Assembly (NCBI RefSeq): GCF_015767635.1
Contig: NZ_CP065230.1
Span: forward strand, 2,790,001-2,854,000
Length of the DNA: 64,000 nt
Origin: Halomonas sp. A40-4
GTDB lineage: Bacteria > Pseudomonadota > Gammaproteobacteria > Pseudomonadales > Halomonadaceae
Direction: 5' to 3'
Part shown: positions 45,348 to 54,851 of the stretch, one piece after another
Layout: the number at the start of each line of letters is the position of its first letter
Position numbering within the stretch: the stretch's first letter is position 1
The notes under the pieces: generated by a model
Told to the model about the DNA's origin: nothing
Databases searched by the model: none
What the model saw: only the letters and a program-made list of their open reading frames with translations
Position numbers and translations under genes: made by a program

Positions 45348-46289
45348 GTGCCGGATATTGTGGTCATGTTCTTTGTATTAGGTGTTGTCGCCGGTGTGTT
45401 GCGCTCCGATCTCAGCATTCCCAAAGCCGCTTATGACATCTTAAGCCTGCTGCTGATGCTGACCATTGGCCTTAAGGGCGGCATGGCCCTGCACGGGAGC
45501 CTGAATACGGCTCTGTTAATCGAGCTTGCCGGGGTTACCCTGCTGGGCATTTTAATCCCGCTGATCATCTTCCCCGTTGTTCGCTACCTGGTGCGGCTCT
45601 CTCTGGCAGACAGCGCCAGTCTTGCTGCCCACTACGGTTCGGTTAGCGCCGGTACCTTCGCCGTCGCCCTGGCGTATACCGAAGCACACAGCCTGATGAC
45701 CGGCGGGCAGGTAACGCTTTATCTGGTGCTGCTGGAACTACCGGCGATTATGCTCGGAATTTTGCTCTATCGTCGCTTTAGCCAACAAGGCTCAACCACT
45801 ACGGTGTCGGGCCTATGGCACGAGACGCTGACCAATCGCGGCGTCATCCTGCTGGTGGGCGGCGTTTTGATCGGCTGGCTATACGGACCGAATGCCGGCG
45901 AGTCGGTGACCAGCCTTTACACCAACGCCTTCCAGGGCATTCTGGCACTGTTCCTGCTGGAAATGGGCCTGGTCGCGGCAGAGACGCTACGCAGCCTGCG
46001 CTGGGGGCACAGCCGCTTGATCATCTTTGCCCTGGCTGCGCCCGTTGCGCTCTCCTGTTTGGGTTTGATGATGGCGTACTGGCTTGGGCTGCCCGCCGGC
46101 TCAGCGGTCATTCTGGCGAGCCTTACCGCCAGCGCCTCCTACATTGCCGCCCCCGTTGCCATTCGCGCCGCGATTCCAGACGCCAACATTGGCCTTGCCA
46201 TGCTGGCATCGTTAGGACTCACCTTCCCCTTCAATGTGCTGATGGGTATTCCCCTTTATCATCAGCTCTGGGGATGGCTGGCAGGGTGA
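45348..46289 (+). CDS. SbtA-type sodium-dependent bicarbonate transporter
   Basis: 313 residues with about ten helices, matching the SbtA family: VVAGVLRSDLSIPKAAYDILSL, LTIGLKGGMAL, HYGSVSAGTFAVALAY (sodium/substrate site), ELPAIMLGILL, LASLTASASYIAAPVAIR and LASLGLTFPFNV. It imports bicarbonate with sodium in cyanobacteria; related proteins occur in many marine heterotrophs. Translation starts at GTG 45348 after AAGGAG. No SbtB regulator gene is adjacent. The last 28 bases overlap the convergent RND gene. Confidence 0.88.
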   Translation: MPDIVVMFFVLGVVAGVLRSDLSIPKAAYDILSLLLMLTIGLKGGMALHGSLNTALLIELAGVTLLGILIPLIIFPVVRYLVRLSLADSASLAAHYGSVSAGTFAVALAYTEAHSLMTGGQVTLYLVLLELPAIMLGILLYRRFSQQGSTTTVSGLWHETLTNRGVILLVGGVLIGWLYGPNAGESVTSLYTNAFQGILALFLLEMGLVAAETLRSLRWGHSRLIIFALAAPVALSCLGLMMAYWLGLPAGSAVILASLTASASYIAAPVAIRAAIPDANIGLAMLASLGLTFPFNVLMGIPLYHQLWGWLAG

Positions 46290-49200
46290 GGTGTGCCCTC
46301 CAAGGTGGCGCTGTGATGGCTGACCAGCGGCCGATTACCCGAGAGCTTGCGCAGCGCCACGTAGAACACCGGGGAGAGGAATAGCCCAAACAGGGTCACC
46401 CCGATCATGCCCGCAAACACCGCCGTGCCCAGCGCCGTCCGAACCTCGGCACCGGCGCCGGTGGCAATCACCAGCGGCAGCACGGCGGCAGTGAAGGTAA
46501 TGGAGGTCATGATGATGGGGCGTAGCCGTAGGCGGCAGGCTTCCAGGGCGGCGTCCACGATACTTCTGCCCTGCAGCTCCAGCTCCCGGGCGAACTCCAC
46601 GATCAGGATGGCGTTCTTGCACGCCAGACCGATCAGCACCACCAGCCCCACCTGCACGAAGATATTGTTGTCACCACCGCCAAACCAGACGCCAATCAGC
46701 GCCGACAGCATGCACATGGGCACAATCAGGATCACCGCCAAGGGCAGCGTCCAGCTTTCATAGAGGGCCGCCAGCACCAGAAAGACCAGCAGGATCGACA
46801 GCGGGAAGACCACCAGCGCTGCATTACCCTGGGTGGACTGCTGGTAGCTCAAGTCAGTCCACTCGAACGCCATACCCGGCGGCAGCACGTCCAACGCCAG
46901 CGCATTGATCGCCTCCATGGCCTGGGCAGAAGAAAGTACTCGAGGATCCGCCTCCCCGGCCAAGTCCGCCGCCGGGTAGCCGTTGTAGCGTAATACCGGG
47001 TCGGGGCCGAAGGTTTGGGTGATGTTGACCATGGTGCCGATCGGCACCATTTCTCCCTGATCGTTACGGGTGCGCAGGCGGGCGATATCTTCCACGCTGG
47101 CCCGGTAAGGGGCATCCGCCTGGGCGATCACCTGCCAGGTACGGCCAAAGCGGTTGAAGTCATTGACGTACGTCGAGCCAAGATAGGTCTGCAGGGTATC
47201 GAACAGCTCGGTTAGCGGCACGCCCTGGGCTTTGGCCTTGAGCCGGTCCACCTCGGCATCCAACTGCGGCACGTTGGACTGGTAGCTGCTGATCGGGAAG
47301 GTCATTCCCGGCGTCTGAGCGATGGCGCCCTGGACCTGGTTGACTGCCTCCTGCAACGCCCCGTAGCCAAGATTGCCGCGATCCTCGATGAACATCTGAT
47401 AGCCCGAGCCATTGCCGAGCCCCAGAATCGGCGGTGGCATAAAGGCAAACGCAAAGCCCTCCTTCAGCCCGCCGATGCCCTGATTGATCCTGGCGTTTAT
47501 CTCCGCGGCGGTCAGGCTGCGTTCGCCAAAGGGACTGAGGGTGAGAAACACCACCCCCGTATTAGAGGTATTGGTGAACTGCAGCGCGTTCAGGCCGGGA
47601 AAGGCAATCGCGTGCTCGACCCCTTCGGCCTCCATGGCGATATCCACCACGTCCTGGAGCATCTGGTCGGTTCGCTCCAGGGAAGCGCCTTCCGGCAGGA
47701 TAACGCCGGCAATCAGGTACAGCTTGTCCTGCACCGGGATAAAACCGGGCGGCACCGCCTTGAACATAACGCCCGTTCCCGCAAGCAACAGCGCGTAAAC
47801 CACAAATACCGCGCCCCGACGCTTTAGGGAGCGCGACACGCCGCCCTGGTACTTGTTGGCGCTGGCATTAAAGAAGCGGTTGAAAGGCCGGAAGAGCCAG
47901 CCGAACAGCCCGTCAATGATACGGGTAAGGCGATCCTTGGGCGCGTCATGGGGTTTGAGCAGCATCGCCGCCAGAGCGGGCGAGAGGGTCAGCGAATTAA
48001 TCGTGGAGATCACCGTAGAGATGGCAATCGTCACCGCAAACTGACGGTAAAACTGACCGGTCACCCCGGAAAGAAACGCCATGGGGATAAAAACCGCGCA
48101 GAGTACCAAGCCGATCGCGATGATCGGGCCAGAAACTTCTTTCATGGCCTGGTGCGCCGCGGCCTGGGGATTGAGCCCCTCACCGATGTTTCGCTCCACG
48201 TTCTCCACCACCACGATGGCGTCGTCCACCACAATGCCAATGGCCAGCACCAGACCGAACAGGGTCAAGGTGTTGATGGAGTACCCCAGCAGGTGGAGCG
48301 CCCCAAAGGTGCCAATCACCGATACCGGCACTGCCAGCAGCGGGATAATCGAGGCACGCCAGGTTTGCAGGAACAGAGTGACCACCAGCACGACCAGCAG
48401 CACCGCTTCCAGCAGGGTTTTCACCACGGCCTTGATCGAATCGCTGACGAAGATGGTGGTGTCATAGACCGCCTCATACTCAACGCCTTCTGGGAACTGT
48501 TCAGACAGTTCATCCATGGTGGCCACCACCTGCTCGCGAATCGCCAGCGCATTGGCGCCCGGCGCCTGGAAAATACCGATGGCCACCGCCTCATTGCCAT
48601 CCAATTGCGAGCGAAGGGTATAATCACTGGCCCCCATCTCCAGCCGTGCCACATCAGAGAGCCTCAAGATATCGCCATTGTCACCACGTTTGAGGACGAT
48701 ATCGCCAAACTCTTCCACCGTTTCCAACCGCCCGCGGGCATTGATCAGGGTCAGGAAATCGCTCTCTTCAATGGGCTCGGCGCCCAGTTGCCCGGCGGAG
48801 ACCTGGACATTCTGCTCCCGCATGGCGGCCACCACGTCGCTGGCGGTCAAATCACGCGCAGCGACGCGATCCGGGTCCAGCCAGGCGCGCATGGCGTAGT
48901 CTCCACCGCCGAAAATCTGGGCGTCGCCTACCCCTTCGAGCCTGGCAAGGCGGTCCCTGACATGCAGCCGTACGTAGTTGCGCAAATAAAGAGTGTCGTA
49001 TTCGCCTCCAGGCGAGGTGAGGTGAACAACCATCAGAAACGTAGGCGACTGCTTCTGGGTAGTCACGCCCTGGCGACGCACCGCTTCCGGCAGCCGCGCC
49101 TCGGCCTGGCTGACGCGGTTCTGCACCCGCACGGCGGCCTCCTCGGCATCGGTACCCGGGCGGAAGGTGACGGTCATCTGCAGAACGCCATCCGACCCCG

Positions 49201-49450
49201 CGACGGACTTGAAGTACATCAAGTCCTCGACGCCGTTGATGGCTTCCTCCAGCGGCGTCGCCACGGTTTCGGCAATCTCTTTCGGGTTGGCACCCGGGTA
49301 AACCGTGCGCACCACCACCGAGGGCGGCACGACATCCGGGTATTCGCTGATCGGCAGGTTGGGAATGGAGATCAGCCCGATCGCCAGGATAATAATCGAC
49401 AGCACCGCCGCAAAGATCGGCCGGTCGACGAAGAAACGGGAGAAATTCAT
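46262..49450 (-). CDS. RND multidrug efflux permease (AcrB/MexF type)
   Basis: 1062 residues, the full size of HAE1 RND pumps. It starts MNFSRFFVDRPIFAAVLSII; the fourth helix carries the proton-relay aspartates in GIVVDDAIVVVENVERN; further motifs are SGVTGQFYRQFAVTIAISTVIS and GLACKNAILIVEFA. It sits in the inner membrane and exports drugs, dyes or solvents with the proton gradient. The adaptor gene ends 6 bases upstream. No outer-membrane factor gene follows, so a TolC-like partner must be elsewhere. GGAG precedes the ATG. Confidence 0.94.
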   Translation of the reverse strand: MNFSRFFVDRPIFAAVLSIIILAIGLISIPNLPISEYPDVVPPSVVVRTVYPGANPKEIAETVATPLEEAINGVEDLMYFKSVAGSDGVLQMTVTFRPGTDAEEAAVRVQNRVSQAEARLPEAVRRQGVTTQKQSPTFLMVVHLTSPGGEYDTLYLRNYVRLHVRDRLARLEGVGDAQIFGGGDYAMRAWLDPDRVAARDLTASDVVAAMREQNVQVSAGQLGAEPIEESDFLTLINARGRLETVEEFGDIVLKRGDNGDILRLSDVARLEMGASDYTLRSQLDGNEAVAIGIFQAPGANALAIREQVVATMDELSEQFPEGVEYEAVYDTTIFVSDSIKAVVKTLLEAVLLVVLVVTLFLQTWRASIIPLLAVPVSVIGTFGALHLLGYSINTLTLFGLVLAIGIVVDDAIVVVENVERNIGEGLNPQAAAHQAMKEVSGPIIAIGLVLCAVFIPMAFLSGVTGQFYRQFAVTIAISTVISTINSLTLSPALAAMLLKPHDAPKDRLTRIIDGLFGWLFRPFNRFFNASANKYQGGVSRSLKRRGAVFVVYALLLAGTGVMFKAVPPGFIPVQDKLYLIAGVILPEGASLERTDQMLQDVVDIAMEAEGVEHAIAFPGLNALQFTNTSNTGVVFLTLSPFGERSLTAAEINARINQGIGGLKEGFAFAFMPPPILGLGNGSGYQMFIEDRGNLGYGALQEAVNQVQGAIAQTPGMTFPISSYQSNVPQLDAEVDRLKAKAQGVPLTELFDTLQTYLGSTYVNDFNRFGRTWQVIAQADAPYRASVEDIARLRTRNDQGEMVPIGTMVNITQTFGPDPVLRYNGYPAADLAGEADPRVLSSAQAMEAINALALDVLPPGMAFEWTDLSYQQSTQGNAALVVFPLSILLVFLVLAALYESWTLPLAVILIVPMCMLSALIGVWFGGGDNNIFVQVGLVVLIGLACKNAILIVEFARELELQGRSIVDAALEACRLRLRPIIMTSITFTAAVLPLVIATGAGAEVRTALGTAVFAGMIGVTLFGLFLSPVFYVALRKLSGNRPLVSHHSATLEGTPHPASHPQS

Positions 49451-49456
49451 GACGGT

Positions 49457-50644
49457 CTACTCCTCCCTGGCCGCAAGAGCGGGCTGGTCAGCGGAAATAG
49501 GGACGTCGGCAGCGACGCTTTGCGGGCTCACCTGCATGCCGGGGAAGAACACTTTTTGCACCCCATTGACGATCACCCGGTCACCGGGGCTGAGCCCCTC
49601 GGTAATCACCATCTGTTCGCCCATCTGCCGGCCGGTGGCCACCTGGCGACGTTCTGCCCGATTGTCACCATCGACGACGTACACGTAGCGCCGATCCTGG
49701 TCGGTCAGAATCGCCTTGCGATCCACCACCAGCGCCTGCTCCAGGTGGGCAACCGGCATTTCGACCCGGGCAAACTCTCCCGGCCGGATGCGGCCATCCG
49801 CATTGGCCAGCAGCGCCCGGAACTGCAGGGTGCCTGTATCAGGATTCAAACGGTTGTCGATAAAGTCCAGCGTGCCCGTGTATTGGCGTTGCTGGTCGCC
49901 CCCCAGCTCGATCTTCAGGCTGCTCTCGCCATCGACCATCAGCGCGTGGCTGGCGAAGGCGGCCTGTTCGTCCGCTTCGAAGTAGACATGGACTGGGTCA
50001 ATGCTGACGACAGTGGTCAGCAGGCTTTGATCCGCATTGGCCAGATTGCCGCGTGTCACCATCGCGCGACCGGCGCGACCGCTGACGGGTGCGGTGATAC
50101 GGGTATACGCCAGGTCAAGCTCGGCGGTCTCCAGGGCGGCTTCGGCGGCATCCACCATGGCGCGGGCATTGTTCAGGGCTGACTGGCGCTGGTCATGTAT
50201 TTCCTGGGAAATGGCCCGGCGCCCCAGCAATACCCGAGCACGCTCGGCTTCACTAGCGGCCTGGGCGCTCTGGCTCCTGGCCTGGGCAAGCTCAGCCTGG
50301 GCTGCGCCGACTCGCGCCCGGTAAGGTCGCGGGTCGATCTGGAACAGCAACTCCCCCTGCTCCACCAGTTCGCCCTCCTCGAACGCCACTTCCTGGATAT
50401 AGCCGCTGACCCGGGGCCTTAACTCAACCGTTTCCGGCGCTTCCACGCGGCCGGTAAACGACTCAGTTAACACCACCGGCCGAGCCTCTATCTCCACTAC
50501 GTCCACCTCTGGGGGTGGCGGGGGCTGCTGTATAGCTGCTTCCTCACTCTTGGCCTCACAGCCGGTCAGCAACACGATGGCCAGCAGGCACAGAACCATC
50601 GCCCGGCTACTTGCCATCCGGGCACCTTGTCTCAGACTTCTCAT
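49457..50644 (-). CDS. RND efflux periplasmic adaptor lipoprotein
   Basis: 395 residues of the AcrA/MexE type: lipoprotein signal with lipobox LLTGC (Cys about 27), barrel-sandwich halves PRVSGYIQEVAFEEGELVEQG and ITAPVSGRAGRAMVTRGNL, a coiled-coil hairpin rich in Ala, Gln and Glu between them, and a C-terminal beta barrel. It links the RND pump to the outer-membrane channel. The frame opens with TTG at 50659; ATG 50644 after GGAG is preferred. An inverted repeat at 50662-50680 lies just upstream. Confidence 0.92.
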   Translation of the reverse strand: MRSLRQGARMASSRAMVLCLLAIVLLTGCEAKSEEAAIQQPPPPPEVDVVEIEARPVVLTESFTGRVEAPETVELRPRVSGYIQEVAFEEGELVEQGELLFQIDPRPYRARVGAAQAELAQARSQSAQAASEAERARVLLGRRAISQEIHDQRQSALNNARAMVDAAEAALETAELDLAYTRITAPVSGRAGRAMVTRGNLANADQSLLTTVVSIDPVHVYFEADEQAAFASHALMVDGESSLKIELGGDQQRQYTGTLDFIDNRLNPDTGTLQFRALLANADGRIRPGEFARVEMPVAHLEQALVVDRKAILTDQDRRYVYVVDGDNRAERRQVATGRQMGEQMVITEGLSPGDRVIVNGVQKVFFPGMQVSPQSVAADVPISADQPALAAREE

Positions 50645-51095
50645 GATGACTTGCTCCAATGGCTATCGGAAACCGATAGCAGCGTTGGTGATCTATTTGG
50701 CACCGCGTTGACGGTCAGCTTTTATCCAGTCGGTTGACTCGCGTCAGAATCGACAGTGATTTTTGTAATAAAGGTGGGCTGGGCGCGCTGGCAGGATCGA
50801 GCTAATGACTTAGCACCTGCCAGATGCTCTCTAACATAGGCCGTGCGGAGACGCGGAGGGTATCGGGTTCCTGCGAGAAGATTGCCTGATTCTGTCGTGA
50901 AGCGTTAAAGGCTTCATCGGGTGGGGTATTTGTATAAGCCTGTTGCTAGGGTTTTGAGGATAATGACCGTTGTGTGACACACAGCATGGGTTGTCGTTTT
51001 CTGCGCAGTGCTTGCCTGATCCTGCAGAAACGCGGCAAAAGCACACGATTCACGAAACGAAGGCATATACTGCAAGCTGTTAGGGAGGAGCCCCA
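50645..51095. other. Promoter region between RND adaptor and AraC gene
   Basis: A 451-base gene-free interval between divergent genes. It contains the perfect inverted repeat at 50662-50680 near the adaptor gene, a TGTGT-GAC-ACACA palindrome at 50971-50983 toward the AraC gene, and otherwise no structure or gene I can support. Confidence 0.6.
50662..50680. promoter_or_regulatory. Operator-like inverted repeat before the RND genes
   Basis: GCTATCGG-AAA-CCGATAGC, perfect 8-base arms, lies 18 bases upstream of the adaptor ATG. Position fits a repressor site overlapping the leader, or a leader hairpin close to the ribosome site. No TetR-type repressor is adjacent. Confidence 0.5.
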
Positions 51096-52052
51096 TTGAA
51101 CGATACCTTGCCCATGCAAGCTAGCCATTCTACGGACACGCTGCATCAGCTGAGCAGAATCGCCCGGCGCTGGACGCCCCTGGAGGAGCTTCAGGATACG
51201 GCGATTGCCGAAGTGCAACTGGTACGCGCTGACTCACCCACCACCTTCCATTGTGCCGTCTACGACCCGTGCCTGTGCTTTGTCATCCAGGGCAGCAAGA
51301 CGGTGCTGTTGGGTGACAAAGAGATTGTCTACACCGGGCCCAGCTACATGGGCAGCGCCGTTCACCTGCCAGTGGTCGGCAGGATTGACCATGCGACCCC
51401 GGAAACCCCCTTTCTGGCGGTGAAAGTCTCGGTGAATCCTCAGGAGGTAGCAGGACTGATACTGGAACTGGGTGACACAGCGCCGCTCGCGGGAAATGAT
51501 ACGATCTGCCCCGAGACGGACTGCGGATTAAAATCGGCCCCCATGGATGCACGTATGCAGGGCGCACTCTATCGTTTGCTGAGCCTGCTCGACTCCCCGG
51601 AAGACATCAAAGTGCTTTCACCGCTGGCCCGTCGGGAGCTGATCTACCGGGCACTCATGGGCGCCATGGGGCCGCACATGCGCCGATTTGCCGCTTCCGA
51701 TTCCCAGGCCAACCGGATTGCACGGGTCATCTACGCCCTTAAAGAACGCTATACACAACCGCTCAAGATTGGTGAGCTGGCATCGGCCGCCAACATGAGC
51801 GAATCGACGCTTTATCACAGCTTCCGTCAGGTCACACGTATGTCGCCCCTGCAGTACCAGAAGAAGCTGCGCCTCCACGAAGCCCGACGACTCATGCTGG
51901 CCGAAGGGCTGGAAGCAGCCACCGCCAGCTACCGGGTTGGCTATGAAAGCCCCTCCCAGTTCAGCCGCGAATATAGCCGCATGTTTGGCGCGCCGCCACG
52001 GGCTGACGTCAGCTACTTGCGAGGGGTCAGAGCAGCGCCCGAGCCTGCCTGA
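51096..52052 (+). CDS. AraC-family regulator (AraC_N type)
   Basis: 318 residues. The N-terminal AraC_N domain has YDPCLCFVIQGSKTVLLGDKE (residues 54-74) and TPFLAVKVSVNP; the C-terminal two helix-turn-helix units contain IGELASAANMSESTLYHSFR and GLEAATASYRVGYESPSQFSREYSRMFG. Translation probably starts at TTG 51096 with AGGAG seven bases upstream; ATG 51114 is an alternative. This subgroup often controls nearby oxidoreductase or efflux genes; here the RND pair is divergent and the MAPEG gene is convergent. Confidence 0.88.
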   Translation: MNDTLPMQASHSTDTLHQLSRIARRWTPLEELQDTAIAEVQLVRADSPTTFHCAVYDPCLCFVIQGSKTVLLGDKEIVYTGPSYMGSAVHLPVVGRIDHATPETPFLAVKVSVNPQEVAGLILELGDTAPLAGNDTICPETDCGLKSAPMDARMQGALYRLLSLLDSPEDIKVLSPLARRELIYRALMGAMGPHMRRFAASDSQANRIARVIYALKERYTQPLKIGELASAANMSESTLYHSFRQVTRMSPLQYQKKLRLHEARRLMLAEGLEAATASYRVGYESPSQFSREYSRMFGAPPRADVSYLRGVRAAPEPA

Positions 52053-52123
52053 GGCATATTGCCTAACGCTTACCGGTTACAACAGCGCGCTGGAAAAGCG
52101 AGCGTGCTCAATGTTGGGTCGTT

Positions 52124-52546
52124 TTAATGAAGTGCCGACATAATCAGGCCACACATTACAAACATGCACCCCACGCCGACGAAATACGCCAAGGTTCGCC
52201 AGGGCTGGAGCCCCGCCAGCAGGCACAAGGTGTGTACGTAACGGGCGCCGGTAAACGTCAAAAAGAGCCAGGCCGCCAAACCTGGCGCGGCGCCCACCCA
52301 CACGTAAGCAACCCCGAGCGCCAGAAAGATGGGGATATTTTCCACGTCATTTGACCAGGCACGAGCGGCCCTTTGTACCTGGGGCAATTCCTCTTTCGCA
52401 GCGTCTCTGCCTACAAAGGCGGCGTCTTCAGGGGTCTTGAAAGTCATCTTGGTGATGCGATGAAACCCTTGATACACGGCAATCGCGAACATCTTCAAAA
52501 AAAGCAGCACTGACGCCACCGCGTACCAATACACTGCATTATCCAT
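52124..52546 (-). CDS. MAPEG-family membrane protein
   Basis: 140 residues with four membrane helices. RAARAWSNDVENIPIFLALGVAYV is the core of the MAPEG motif (membrane glutathione transferase, FLAP, LTC4 synthase), followed by FTGARYVHTLCLLAGLQPWRTLAY. Bacterial members are thought to act as microsomal-type glutathione transferases or peroxidases. AAGGAG precedes the ATG. It is divergent from the flavin reductase gene at 52644. Confidence 0.88.
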   Translation of the reverse strand: MDNAVYWYAVASVLLFLKMFAIAVYQGFHRITKMTFKTPEDAAFVGRDAAKEELPQVQRAARAWSNDVENIPIFLALGVAYVWVGAAPGLAAWLFLTFTGARYVHTLCLLAGLQPWRTLAYFVGVGCMFVMCGLIMSALH

Positions 52547-52643
52547 GGTGTCTCCTTGCGTTTAATGCCCGGCTTTGCAACCCGACGCTCCCGCGGCCAA
52601 CATGACGTATTGCAACCTAACGATGAGAGGCATAAGGCGAAGT

Positions 52644-53318
52644 ATGGACCATACACTCGAAATCCAGGAAATCCGCAATCTCACTCATGATGTCAAACAG
52701 ATACGGCTTGCCAAGCCTGAGGGATACACCTTTACGCCTGGCCAGGCGACCGAGGTCGCCGTCAATCGTGAAGGGTGGACCGACGAGAAACGGCCGTTCA
52801 CGTTCTCTTCACTGGTGTCGGATCCGTGGCTGGAATTCGTCATCAAGATCTATCCGGACCACGAGGGCGTTACCCAGCAGATCGGCCAGCTCAAGGAGGG
52901 GGACTCGCTGATCGTTGGCGAGCCCTGGGGCACCATCGAATACAAGGACGAGGGTGTATTCCTGGCAGGCGGTGCGGGGGTAACGCCGTTTATCGCCATT
53001 CTGCGCGACCTGCACCGCAAGGGCGAGATCGGCAACAACCAGCTGATCTTCTCCAACAAGTCAGAACGCGACATCATTCTCAAGGAAGAATTCGAGACGA
53101 TGCTGGGAGACCAGTTCATCAACGTCATCACCGACGAAAAGCCGTCCGGCGACCATATCTTCACCGATGGCGTCATCGACAAGGCCTTCCTGACATCGCA
53201 TATCAAGGATACGAGCCAGGCCTTCTACGTGTGCGGCCCGGATCCGTTCAACGAGAGCATCATGGCAGCCTTGAAAGAGCTGGGCGCCAACCCGGACGCG
53301 CTGATCTTTGAAAAGTGA
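52644..53318 (+). CDS. Ferredoxin-reductase-type FAD/NAD(P) oxidoreductase
   Basis: 224 residues: an FAD-binding barrel (EKRPFTFSSLVSD with the RxFTFSS flavin motif, residues 52-60) and an NAD(P) domain (VFLAGGAGVTPFIAILRDL, then AFYVCGPDPFNESIM). There is no iron-sulfur or haem domain, so it needs a separate electron acceptor. The open frame starts with TTG at 52575, but ATG 52644 gives the family N-terminus MDHTLEIQEIRNLTHDVKQ. Single-gene unit; physiological partner unknown. Confidence 0.88.
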   Translation: MDHTLEIQEIRNLTHDVKQIRLAKPEGYTFTPGQATEVAVNREGWTDEKRPFTFSSLVSDPWLEFVIKIYPDHEGVTQQIGQLKEGDSLIVGEPWGTIEYKDEGVFLAGGAGVTPFIAILRDLHRKGEIGNNQLIFSNKSERDIILKEEFETMLGDQFINVITDEKPSGDHIFTDGVIDKAFLTSHIKDTSQAFYVCGPDPFNESIMAALKELGANPDALIFEK

Positions 53319-53458
53319 GATATTGCGCAACGCACTCTGATATGAGTACCACGTTGCCAAGGGTCGCCTGGGGTTTTCGGGCGACTACCGAGCGAACGGT
53401 AAGCGGTAACTCTCCCAGCTTCGAATCAATGACACCCGAGGTGGGACCAGATATTTGC

Positions 53459-53487
53459 AACCCATAGGCGCTTAGCGCCTATGGGTT
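53459..53487. repeat. Perfect 29-base inverted repeat
   Basis: AACCCATAGGCGC and GCGCCTATGGGTT form a perfect 13-base stem with a TTA loop, 140 bases after the flavin reductase stop. It lacks a T-run on either strand. It may be a terminator without a tail, or a repeat-type element. Confidence 0.6.
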
Positions 53488-53581
53488 AGCGGGTTCCCAG
53501 TCTTCTGGTAACTTATACTCCCTGGGTAGTTCCTGCGTTTAATAAATACGAGCCGGAGTAACACCAAAACGGGGAAGAGAT

Positions 53582-54403
53582 ATGCAAACGATCAAACTAG
53601 GCGGCGTAAGCGTTCCCCGTATCGGCCAGGGCACCTGGCATATGGGCGAAGATGCCGGGCAGCAAAGTGCTGAGGTCAGGGCGCTGCAGGAGGGTATCGA
53701 CCTGGGCATGACGCTGATCGATACCGCCGAGATGTATGCTGAGGGCGGCGCTGAAGAGATCGTTGGCCAAGCCATCCGCGGTCGGCGCGATGAGGTGTAT
53801 CTGGTCAGCAAGGTTTACCCGCACAACGCCAGCACCCAGGGGGTTCAAGCCGCCTGCGAGCGCAGCCTGCGCCGATTGGGCACCGACACTATCGATCTCT
53901 ACCTGCTGCACTGGCGTGGCCAGTACCCGCTGAGCGAAACAGTGGCAGCGTTCGAACGGCTGCGCGAGCAGGGCAAGATTCTGCGCTGGGGCGTGTCCAA
54001 CTTCGACACTGACGACTTGGCAGAGCTCGACGCGCCCGCCTGCGCCACCAATCAGGTGCTCTATAACCCCGACGCGCGGGGCATTGAGTACGACCTGCTG
54101 CCCTGGCAAGCACAGCAAAATATGCCACTCATGGCCTACTGCCCGATCGGGCAAGGCGGCGCGCTACTGCATGACGCCACCCTGCAACGCATCGCCGACA
54201 AGCACAGCGCCACGACTGCGCAAATCGCCCTCGCCTGGTCACTGCGCCATCCCGAGGTGATCGCTATTCCCAAAGCCGTTAACCTGAATCACCTCAAACA
54301 GAACGTTGATGCCGATAGCGTCAGCCTCGACACCGATGACCTGGCACAGATCGACGCCGCCTTTCCTCCGCCAATGCGCAAGCAGTCCTTGCAGATGGTG
54401 TAA
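53582..54403 (+). CDS. Aldo/keto reductase, cytoplasmic
   Basis: 273 residues with the AKR tetrad: Asp and Tyr in MTLIDTAEMYAEG, Lys in VYLVSKVYPHN, His in IDLYLLHWRGQ. The C-terminal cofactor motif is VIAIPKAVNLNHLKQNVDA, so NADPH is expected. No signal peptide. GGGGAAGAG precedes the ATG. It starts a four-gene rightward operon that also contains a Tat-exported relative; the next gene begins 37 bases downstream. Confidence 0.9.
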   Translation: MQTIKLGGVSVPRIGQGTWHMGEDAGQQSAEVRALQEGIDLGMTLIDTAEMYAEGGAEEIVGQAIRGRRDEVYLVSKVYPHNASTQGVQAACERSLRRLGTDTIDLYLLHWRGQYPLSETVAAFERLREQGKILRWGVSNFDTDDLAELDAPACATNQVLYNPDARGIEYDLLPWQAQQNMPLMAYCPIGQGGALLHDATLQRIADKHSATTAQIALAWSLRHPEVIAIPKAVNLNHLKQNVDADSVSLDTDDLAQIDAAFPPPMRKQSLQMV

Positions 54404-54440
54404 GGCCAGGCCGTCAACGGCCCAGCACTGGAGCGATGCC

Positions 54441-54851
54441 ATGTCACTGCCTGCCCCACCCAATGCCTGGACACGCTTCCTCGCCCACCTGCTGTTTATC
54501 CTCGCGGCGTGGACGCTGTTTATCAAATACCTGTTCCCCGTTGGCTATGCGCTGGCCTACGGGGAGCCTTGGGCGCGGTATATCTATTGGGATCTATGGC
54601 CCCTGGCGCACGTCTGGCTTGGGTGGGCGCTGCTCAAACAGCCTCGCTATACGCGTGCATTGGCGGTGGGCATGTCCGTCCTTGAAATCCTCATCATCGG
54701 CACCCTGTTCGTGCGTTTTCTCGCCGACCCCGAATGGTCGATCTGGCGTACCAACTGGTTTGTGAACAAGGTATTTGTGCTGACCTGCTTTGTGCTGTTG
54801 TTGGCCTCCACCCTGCCGATTCAAAAACATCGGAAGGAGCGTCCGCTATGA
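54441..54851 (+). CDS. Small four-helix membrane protein
   Basis: 136 residues: helices at about 12-30, 48-62, 68-90 and 100-122 and a basic tail (PIQKHRKERPL). I recognise no named family. The frame is open to 54306 inside the previous gene, but ATG 54441 follows GGAG. Its stop overlaps the next start (ATGA), so it is translated together with the Tat-exported reductase and may anchor or supply electrons to it (inference). Confidence 0.75.
   Translation: MSLPAPPNAWTRFLAHLLFILAAWTLFIKYLFPVGYALAYGEPWARYIYWDLWPLAHVWLGWALLKQPRYTRALAVGMSVLEILIIGTLFVRFLADPEWSIWRTNWFVNKVFVLTCFVLLLASTLPIQKHRKERPL

Noticed and set aside
47948..50182. A 744-codon open frame on the plus strand
   Set aside because: It is antisense to the RND permease and adaptor genes; the translation is rich in Arg, His and Gln with no family features and no ribosome site. 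It is a GC-rich shadow frame.
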